From assembly GCA_009845645.1 (NCBI GenBank), contig VXZF01000656.1, positions 1-6,770 of the forward strand: 6,770 nucleotides of DNA, written 5' to 3'. The stretch is from Gemmatimonadota bacterium. GTDB lineage: Bacteria > Latescibacterota > UBA2968 > UBA8231. The notes below the pieces were generated by a model that was given only the letters and a program-made list of their open reading frames with translations, did not search any database and was not told where the DNA came from. Made by a program: the position numbers and the translations under genes. Of this stretch, positions 1-4,462 are shown piece by piece. Every line of letters starts with the position of its first letter. Within the stretch, counting starts at the first letter, position 1.

Positions 1-312
1 GAGCGTACGGGCCGCCTGATCCGGCTGATAGCGCCCCTGTTCCCAGTCTCGTACCGTCGCCAAAGAAAGCTGAAACGTGGTGGCGAATTCGCGTTGAGTT
101 AAACGCAAAGCTTTGCGGATCGCCTTAGTGTCGGGAACGCGCTCGAATGCTGCGAGTTCCTCATCGGTCAAAGGCGGATTGTCGGGATCGGACAACGCGG
201 CCTGCTAGATCTCCTCGTCACGCATGGAATCGAGACGTTGTGCCTGGGACTTGCTCAGACGCGGTAGGTGCTTTTCATCCAACCTAAATTTCGTGGTATT
301 TTTTTCGCTCAT
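1..312 (-). pseudogene. HTH (XRE-like) antitoxin partner of BrnT, interrupted by in-frame TAG, truncated by window edge
   Basis: The reading frame starts at ATG 312-310 (MSEKNTTKF...) and stays open to position 1 except for a TAG at 207-205 (codon 36). The frame on both sides reads like one protein. Before the stop is a lysine/glutamate-rich leader ending MRDEEI. After it comes AALSDPDNPPLTDEELA, the linker expected in BrnT-partner antitoxins. Codons 71-94 (102-31) then form a helix-turn-helix, with LTQREFA and LATVRDWEQGR as hallmarks. The protein should bind BrnT and repress the locus. It begins 29 bp inside brnT in another frame, the usual toxin-first order with overlap. A single G-to-T change (GAG to TAG) would explain the stop. 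TAG is an ordinary terminator here: brnT, the dehydrogenase, the LarA-like gene and the PhyH gene all end with it, so recoding is unlikely. No in-frame ATG follows the stop; only TTG codons (195-193, 171-169) could restart. A sequencing error cannot be excluded. The 3' end lies outside the window. Confidence 0.75.
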
Positions 313-553
313 GACGCGTTGCTCTCCGGGCAGAGATGATTCGAGTTCGTGAAAAACGTTCCGTGTAAACTACGAGCAATACGTGATTATCGACCATGCC
401 AATGACGCGACGGCGCACTTCCTCCTCGAATTCTATCAACTCCTCTTCTTCTAATCGATAGGGATCGAGGAACACTCGCGCGGCGTATTCAAACGGAATC
501 CCATGTTTGGCCAGATTCATCGCCGCTTTGTTCTCATCCCATTCGAATTCCAT
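284..553 (-). CDS. brnT: BrnT family type II toxin (DUF497, predicted ribonuclease)
   Basis: This 89-residue protein has the full BrnT layout. It opens with MEFEWDENKAAMNLAKHGI, the family signature of an N-terminal strand followed by a KHGI helix. Residues 58-73 form a core strand pair (VLLVVYTE, RIISARR). The basic C-terminus S74-Y86 (SARRATRHERKKY) is typical of the family. BrnT proteins have a RelE-like fold and inhibit translation by cleaving RNA in the cytoplasm, which is family knowledge. The length is normal and no key region is missing, so the toxin looks intact. The start codon is ATG at 553-551. No Shine-Dalgarno precedes it, and the predicted promoter would start transcription at or next to the ATG, so the mRNA may be leaderless. 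The stop TAG (286-284) lies within the start of the downstream antitoxin gene. That gene is interrupted by a nonsense codon, so the toxin may be poorly controlled or weakly active. Confidence 0.9.
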   Translation of the reverse strand: MEFEWDENKAAMNLAKHGIPFEYAARVFLDPYRLEEEELIEFEEEVRRRVIGMVDNHVLLVVYTERFSRTRIISARRATRHERKKYHEI

Positions 554-559
554 AAAACA

Positions 560-588
560 AATATACGGGATTCCCGTAGTTGCATCAA
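560..588 (-). promoter_or_regulatory. Predicted sigma70-like promoter of the brnT locus
   Basis: Read on the minus strand, TTGATG (588-583) serves as the -35 box and TATATT (565-560) as the -10 box, with a 17-bp spacer. The -35 matches consensus at 4 of 6 positions and the -10 at 5 of 6. Transcription would start around 554-552, at the brnT ATG. This implies a leaderless transcript and fits the missing ribosome binding site. The assignment is by eye. Confidence 0.5.
564..578. promoter_or_regulatory. 15-bp perfect palindrome, candidate TA-locus operator
   Basis: TACGGGA, one central base, then TCCCGTA: two 7-bp arms with no mismatch. The site lies 11-25 bp upstream of the brnT start, inside the promoter spacer and touching the -10 box. 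A dimeric repressor bound here would block RNA polymerase. Toxin-antitoxin loci are commonly autorepressed by the antitoxin or the toxin-antitoxin complex through such sites. The role is inferred; the symmetry is seen directly. Confidence 0.55.
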
Positions 589-628
589 TGAAGGCGTCGG
601 GCTACTGACCCAGCCCCCGCCAGTTACC

Positions 629-658
629 TTGACATCAACGACGAGCGCTAGCTACTTT
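629..658 (+). promoter_or_regulatory. Predicted promoter of the dehydrogenase operon
   Basis: A perfect TTGACA (629-634) is followed 18 bp later by TACTTT (653-658), a weak -10 that keeps the important first T, second A and last T. Initiation near 665 would leave a leader of about 20 nt carrying the AGAGG ribosome binding site (672-676) before the ATG at 684. This sits in the 130-bp divergent gap between brnT and the operon. The weak -10 limits confidence. Confidence 0.4.
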
Positions 659-683
659 CCCTCTTGTACGCAGAGGATCGTCC

Positions 684-1835
684 ATGCCCTTCCAAACCCA
701 CTTCGACTTCCGCCATCCCACCCGCATCGTCCATGGCCCTGGGTCTATCGCCTACTTGGCGGATTGCTTCTCGCCGGCCGATAAAGTTCTGATCGTCTCC
801 GATCAGGTCTTAGGAGAAATCGGCACCGTGGAAGCAGTCACCGCCGCTCTCGGCAACATCCCCCACGCCGTCTATCTCAAAGACGGTTCGAGTGAGCCGA
901 CCCAAGAAGCCGTCGAAGATGGAGTCCAAGCTTACCGACAAGAACGCTGCACCGCCATTATCGGCCTCGGCGGTGGCTCACCCATGGACGTGGCCAAGAT
1001 GATCGGCGTCCTCGCATCCAACAACGGACGCATCACCCAATATCTGGGCAGCGACAAAGTCGCAAACGACCTGCCCTATCTCGCCTGCGTCCCCACGACC
1101 TACGGCACCGCCAGCGAAGTCACGCCCTTCGCCGTGCTGGACAATCCCGCCAGCGGCAACAAAGACCCGGTCATTAGCTGGAAAATCGCGCCCCAACTCG
1201 GCGTCCTCGATCCCGACCTGTCGGTTGCCCTACCCGCTCTCGTCGGCGCAGCCACTGGCATGGACGCCCTAACCCATGCACTCGAATCCTATATCAACTT
1301 AGCGGCCACGCCCATCACCGAAGGCATCGCGCTGCACGCCATCCGCCTCATCGGCGACAACCTGCGCTTAGCCTGCGCCAACGACCACGCGCTAGCCGCC
1401 ACCGAAAACATGCTCATCGCCAGTATGCTAGCCGGCGTCGCCTTTTCGCAAACGCGCCTCGGCAATGTCCACGCCATGTCTCACCCGGTCGGCGCGCACT
1501 ACCACGTGCATCACGGGCTGCTCAACGCCATCTTGCTGCCCTACGTCATGGAGTTCAATTGGTTCGCCTGTCCCGGCAAATTCGCCGCCATTGCCGAAGC
1601 ACTCGGCGCGCACACTTCCGGGTTAGACCAACGCCAAGCCGCACACGCCGCCATCGCCGCGGTACGGCACATCAACGCCGACTTAGGCATCCCTGCTAAG
1701 CTAGGAGACGTCGGCGTCGATACGGACCGCATCTCCATCATGGCGCGCACTGCCATGCAGAGCGGCAACATCGCCGTCAACCCGCGCAAGACTACCCAAC
1801 GCGATCTCGAAATTATATTCCAACAAGCCATTTAG
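684..1835 (+). CDS. Iron-containing (group III) alcohol dehydrogenase
   Basis: This 383-residue cytoplasmic oxidoreductase of the Fe-ADH family has the usual length. The family interconverts primary alcohols and aldehydes (or related hydroxy compounds) with NAD(P). The N-terminal Rossmann-like half carries GLGGGSPMDVAK (94-105), the dinucleotide-phosphate loop, and VPTTYGTASEVTPFAV (136-151). The all-helical C-terminal half holds the four metal ligands D194 and H198 (GMDALTHALE), H263 (NVHAMSHP) and H277 (HVHHGLLNAILLP). Their spacing matches E. coli FucO. All motifs are present, so the enzyme should be active. The ATG at 684 has AGAGG 7 nt upstream. It is the first gene of a close-set operon and its TAG stop lies in the ribosome binding site of the next gene, a LarA-like protein. 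The substrate is unknown; lactaldehyde, 1,2- or 1,3-diols and 4-hydroxybutyrate are typical for the family. Codons favour C at third positions, as in the next gene. Confidence 0.92.
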   Translation: MPFQTHFDFRHPTRIVHGPGSIAYLADCFSPADKVLIVSDQVLGEIGTVEAVTAALGNIPHAVYLKDGSSEPTQEAVEDGVQAYRQERCTAIIGLGGGSPMDVAKMIGVLASNNGRITQYLGSDKVANDLPYLACVPTTYGTASEVTPFAVLDNPASGNKDPVISWKIAPQLGVLDPDLSVALPALVGAATGMDALTHALESYINLAATPITEGIALHAIRLIGDNLRLACANDHALAATENMLIASMLAGVAFSQTRLGNVHAMSHPVGAHYHVHHGLLNAILLPYVMEFNWFACPGKFAAIAEALGAHTSGLDQRQAAHAAIAAVRHINADLGIPAKLGDVGVDTDRISIMARTAMQSGNIAVNPRKTTQRDLEIIFQQAI

Positions 1836-1840
1836 GAGGT
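1834..1840 (+). promoter_or_regulatory. Strong Shine-Dalgarno overlapping the dehydrogenase stop codon
   Basis: AGGAGGT at 1834-1840 shares two bases with the dehydrogenase TAG (1833-1835) and stands 5 nt before the ATG at 1846. Ribosomes finishing the first gene are placed on the start site of the second, so the two proteins are expected in coupled amounts. It also fixes the start of the LarA-like gene. Confidence 0.85.
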
Positions 1841-1845
1841 ACACT

Positions 1846-3105
1846 ATGTCCCTACCCCGTATGTTCCGCGTCCGCCAGCTTTTTTCCGCGCCCACCGTCG
1901 AAGACATTCCCGCGGCCGTGCGCGCCGAAGTCCAGCGCCTCGACTTAGGCCCCAAAATCAATCCCGGCGAGACCATCGCCATCTCCGTCGGTAGCCGCGG
2001 CATTGCCAACATCGCGCTCGTGATCAAAAGCCTCGTGGACGAGTTCAAGGCCCTCGGCCTCCAGCCCTTTCTCGTCCCCGCCATGGGCAGCCACGGCGGC
2101 GGCATCGCCGAGGCGCAACAGGAAATCATCGAAGGCTACGGCGTCACCGAGGAGTACACCGGCGCGCCCATTAAGTCGTCTATGGAAACCGTACAGGTGG
2201 GCGCGACCGAGGACGGCGTCCCCGTCTTTTTCGACAAATACGCCTTTGAAGCTGACCACGTAGCCGTCGTCGGCCGCGTTAAGCCGCACACTAACTTTGT
2301 CGGCGAAATCGAGAGCGGTCTGCACAAGATGATGCTCATCGGCTTGGGCAAGCACAAAGGTGCGGCCCTGTACCACCAAGCCATTGTCCACTACAGCTTC
2401 GATCGCATCATCCGCTCGGTCGGCCAAGCCGTCATCGACCAGTGCGGCGTGCTCATGGGACTGGGCTTAGTCGAAAACCAGTACGACCAAACCGCGCTCA
2501 TCAAGGGCGTGGGAGCCGACGAGTTCGTGGAACGCGAAAAAGAATTGCTAGTCCTCGCCAAGGAATGGATGCCGCGCCTGCCCTTCGACGAAGTCGATCT
2601 GCTCATCGTCGATGCGATCGGCAAAAACATCTCCGGTGCCGGCATGGACACCAACGTCGTCGGCCGCAAGTTCCACGACAACCACGCCGCCGACAAGGAA
2701 TACCCCAAGGTCACCCGCATCCTAGTCCGCAGCCTGACCGAAGAAACCCACGGCAACGCCTCGGGCATCGGCATCGCCGAATACGCCCATAAGCGCGCCA
2801 TCGAGGACATGGACCGCGAGATCACCTACATCAACTGCATGACCGGCAACCATCCCTCGGGCGCGCACATCCCACTCTACTTTGACACGGACCACATCTG
2901 CATTGAAAAGGCCCTAGAAACCGTCGGCCTAGTCCAGCCTGAAAACGCCAAGGTCCTGCGCATCCACAACACCCTAGAGCTAGGCGAGCTCCTCGTCTCA
3001 GAAGCCTATCGCTCCGAAGTCGAACAGCGCGAGGACTTGAAAATCATCGCCGAAGCCGAGGAAATGCCCTTCGACGACAACGGCGACTTGCCGCTTGCGT
3101 TCTAG
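1846..3105 (+). CDS. LarA-like protein (lactate racemase superfamily, LarA_N/DUF2088-type)
   Basis: This 419-residue protein resembles LarA, the nickel-pincer-nucleotide lactate racemase, and its homologues that epimerise other 2-hydroxyacids. The N-terminal domain has the Rossmann-like segment TIAISVGSRGIAN (43-55), with R51 a candidate for the LarA cofactor-binding arginine. MGSHGGG (80-86) follows, and H83 probably corresponds to LarA H108. The VGRVKPHTNF segment (142-151) gives H148, probably equivalent to LarA H174. GLHKMMLIGLGKHKGA (158-173) gives K161 and H170, candidates for LarA K184 and H200. The match is motif-level and distant, so whether it binds the pincer cofactor is unproven, and no larB/C/E cofactor genes lie in the window. 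Residues 240-419 form the C-terminal domain, with conserved-looking GKNISGAGMDTNVVGR (259-274). The coupling to a dehydrogenase suggests hydroxyacid metabolism. Start and ribosome binding site are clear. The stop TAG is immediately followed by the Nudix gene. Confidence 0.8.
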   Translation: MSLPRMFRVRQLFSAPTVEDIPAAVRAEVQRLDLGPKINPGETIAISVGSRGIANIALVIKSLVDEFKALGLQPFLVPAMGSHGGGIAEAQQEIIEGYGVTEEYTGAPIKSSMETVQVGATEDGVPVFFDKYAFEADHVAVVGRVKPHTNFVGEIESGLHKMMLIGLGKHKGAALYHQAIVHYSFDRIIRSVGQAVIDQCGVLMGLGLVENQYDQTALIKGVGADEFVEREKELLVLAKEWMPRLPFDEVDLLIVDAIGKNISGAGMDTNVVGRKFHDNHAADKEYPKVTRILVRSLTEETHGNASGIGIAEYAHKRAIEDMDREITYINCMTGNHPSGAHIPLYFDTDHICIEKALETVGLVQPENAKVLRIHNTLELGELLVSEAYRSEVEQREDLKIIAEAEEMPFDDNGDLPLAF

Positions 3106-3106
3106 C

Positions 3107-3568
3107 GTGAGATACGGAATCAGTGCCGCTGCTCTAATAGTCCAGCACAAGCGCCTGCTGTTGGTCAATCATAGAAAAAGCGGACAGTATGATTTTTGGT
3201 TACCACCGGGGGGAAAGTTACAGGGAAACGAATCGATCTTTGACTGTGCGCGACGCGAAGCGATGGAAGAGACGGGATTATCCGTTGAGTTAGATCGCAT
3301 CGTCTATATCATCGAATATGTCCAACCAGACTATCACTTCTGCAAATTTTTTATTCACTGCAAAAGGTTCGCCGGAACCCCCACACTTGCCAACAAAGAA
3401 CCAGCAGAGACGTTTCTCGTCAATGCGAGTTTCTTGGCAAAGACAGATTTGCGAAAGCTCGACGTGCGTCCCACCATTTTGCAAGATCGTTTTTGGGATG
3501 ATCTTGAGGCCGAATTTCCAGAGACGCGATATTTGGGCCTTGAAGAAATAAGTTCCAATCGCAGTTGA
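3107..3568 (+). CDS. Nudix hydrolase
   Basis: This is a small cytoplasmic hydrolase of about 153 residues that would cleave a nucleoside diphosphate linked to another group. The Nudix box GX5EX7REUXEEXGU is complete: GKLQGNE, seven residues, then REAMEETGL. It is preceded by the usual strand pair ISAAALIVQHKRLLLV and by WLPPGG. I chose GTG at 3107, one base after the upstream stop, because the protein then begins MRYGISAAALIV, directly on the first strand of the fold. A TTG at 3095 would add four residues and overlap the LarA-like gene by 11 bp. Neither start has a clear Shine-Dalgarno, so it may depend on termination-reinitiation. The gene is more AT-rich than its upstream neighbours: 3301-3360 is 35% GC by hand count, against 63% for 2641-2700. 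It also uses codons such as TTA and AGG. The substrate cannot be predicted from the Nudix box. Its place between a LarA-like and a PhyH-like gene has no obvious pathway explanation. Confidence 0.88.
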   Translation: MRYGISAAALIVQHKRLLLVNHRKSGQYDFWLPPGGKLQGNESIFDCARREAMEETGLSVELDRIVYIIEYVQPDYHFCKFFIHCKRFAGTPTLANKEPAETFLVNASFLAKTDLRKLDVRPTILQDRFWDDLEAEFPETRYLGLEEISSNRS

Positions 3569-3573
3569 AAGAA

Positions 3574-3581
3574 AGGTGGAG
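3574..3581 (+). promoter_or_regulatory. Ribosome binding site of the PhyH-family gene
   Basis: AGGTGGAG lies 9 nt before the ATG at 3591, in the 22-bp gap after the Nudix stop (3566-3568). It is an imperfect but purine-rich Shine-Dalgarno and supports this start. The short gap leaves no room for a separate promoter with its own leader, so the gene is probably co-transcribed with those upstream. Confidence 0.55.
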
Positions 3582-3590
3582 AAATAAGAA

Positions 3591-4448
3591 ATGGAAAACG
3601 GTGTCCAAGACTACCTATTCGACCTCCAAGGTTATCTGGTCTTAAAAGATGCAATCTCGGCGGCAGACTTGCGCGAGATGAACCAGTGGATAGACGACCA
3701 CGCAGCGTATGTACAAGAGCCATGGTCAACCGATGGTGATCCAAAGAAAAAAGGCCGCTGGATCGGCGGTCACATAGAAACGCAAACCTACAATGAAGAA
3801 AATGGCGTCAACTTCCAAAGCATCATTGAGGGTGGCCCTGTTTTCGAGAGACTGATAGATCATCCCGCCTGGATCGACTTGGTCAAGAAGTACATTCACT
3901 CTTCAGCAAATGGTCTCTCCATTCACGAGAACTTTCTCAACGTCCGCGGTCCGGGTGGTTATCTCCACATTCACTGCGGCGGCCATGTTCCGCTCAGTTA
4001 TCTGACGTTTCGCCAGAACAACACTGGAGAATGGATGGTCGGACAGATCAACGTATTAATGGCTCTCAACGACATCGGCGAGGGCGATGGCCCACCCGTC
4101 CTAATTCCAGGCAGCCACAAGTGTACGGAAATTCACCCCCGGCTAGAGGAGGATGGCCGGGGCTTGATTTACGATAGCGTGAGCGGCAAACCCGCCGGAA
4201 CAGCCATCGCCATGCAAGAAATGTATCTGAAGGCAGGAGATGTTTTGTTATTCACCGATGCGATAACACACGGCTCGGCGGAACGCACCAATCCCGGTTA
4301 TCGGCGAACGATTGTCTATCGCTATTCTCCAAAATACGTGCGCGAGCGATTCAACTATCAAATTTCAGAAGACCTGTTACAACGTTTGACCCCGGAAAGA
4401 CGGGCAATTATTGTGCCCAACGCGCCGCGACGGCCATCATCCGCATAG
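3591..4448 (+). CDS. Phytanoyl-CoA dioxygenase (PhyH) family protein, Fe(II)/2-oxoglutarate type
   Basis: This is a 285-residue predicted cytoplasmic non-haem iron oxygenase with a double-stranded beta-helix. The start (LFDLQGYLVLKDAISAADL, 9-27) is the standard PhyH opening. The core carries GQINVLMALNDIGEGDGPP (151-169), LIPGSHK (171-177) and KAGDVLLFTDAITHGSA (214-230). In the last motif H227 is the distal iron ligand. GYRRTIVYRY (236-245) supplies R238/R239, candidates for binding the 2-oxoglutarate carboxylate. The proximal motif is odd. Where most PhyH proteins have HxD, this one reads GGYLHIHCGGH (122-132), with no acidic residue two places after any histidine. It may use H126-x-H128, or be HxG-like as in Fe/2OG halogenases, or be a degenerate subfamily. 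Substrate and reaction are unknown; related enzymes hydroxylate small molecules or lipids. It is last in the operon and ends 14 bp from a convergent gene. I see no hairpin plus T-run terminator there. Confidence 0.85.
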   Translation: MENGVQDYLFDLQGYLVLKDAISAADLREMNQWIDDHAAYVQEPWSTDGDPKKKGRWIGGHIETQTYNEENGVNFQSIIEGGPVFERLIDHPAWIDLVKKYIHSSANGLSIHENFLNVRGPGGYLHIHCGGHVPLSYLTFRQNNTGEWMVGQINVLMALNDIGEGDGPPVLIPGSHKCTEIHPRLEEDGRGLIYDSVSGKPAGTAIAMQEMYLKAGDVLLFTDAITHGSAERTNPGYRRTIVYRYSPKYVRERFNYQISEDLLQRLTPERRAIIVPNAPRRPSSA

Positions 4449-4462
4449 CGCGTAAACTGCCA

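Noticed and set aside
503..784. Plus-strand reading frame of 93 codons across the brnT/dehydrogenase gap.
   Set aside because: It overlaps brnT on one side and the dehydrogenase start on the other. It has no ribosome binding site and no recognisable protein features.
789..806. Perfect 7-bp inverted repeat with a 4-nt loop (CTGATCG...CGATCAG).
   Set aside because: It lies inside the dehydrogenase coding sequence at conserved-type residues (LIVSDQV). It has no T-run and no gene boundary nearby, so it is most likely incidental.
1945..2427. 160-codon open frame antisense to the LarA-like gene.
   Set aside because: It is a shadow produced by the GC-rich codon bias of the real gene and has no start signals or family resemblance.
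4404..4420. GGGCA...TGCCC hairpin near the end of the PhyH gene as a terminator.
   Set aside because: It has only a 5-bp stem and no T-run, and lies about 28 bp inside the coding sequence. The 14-bp convergent gap holds no terminator either.
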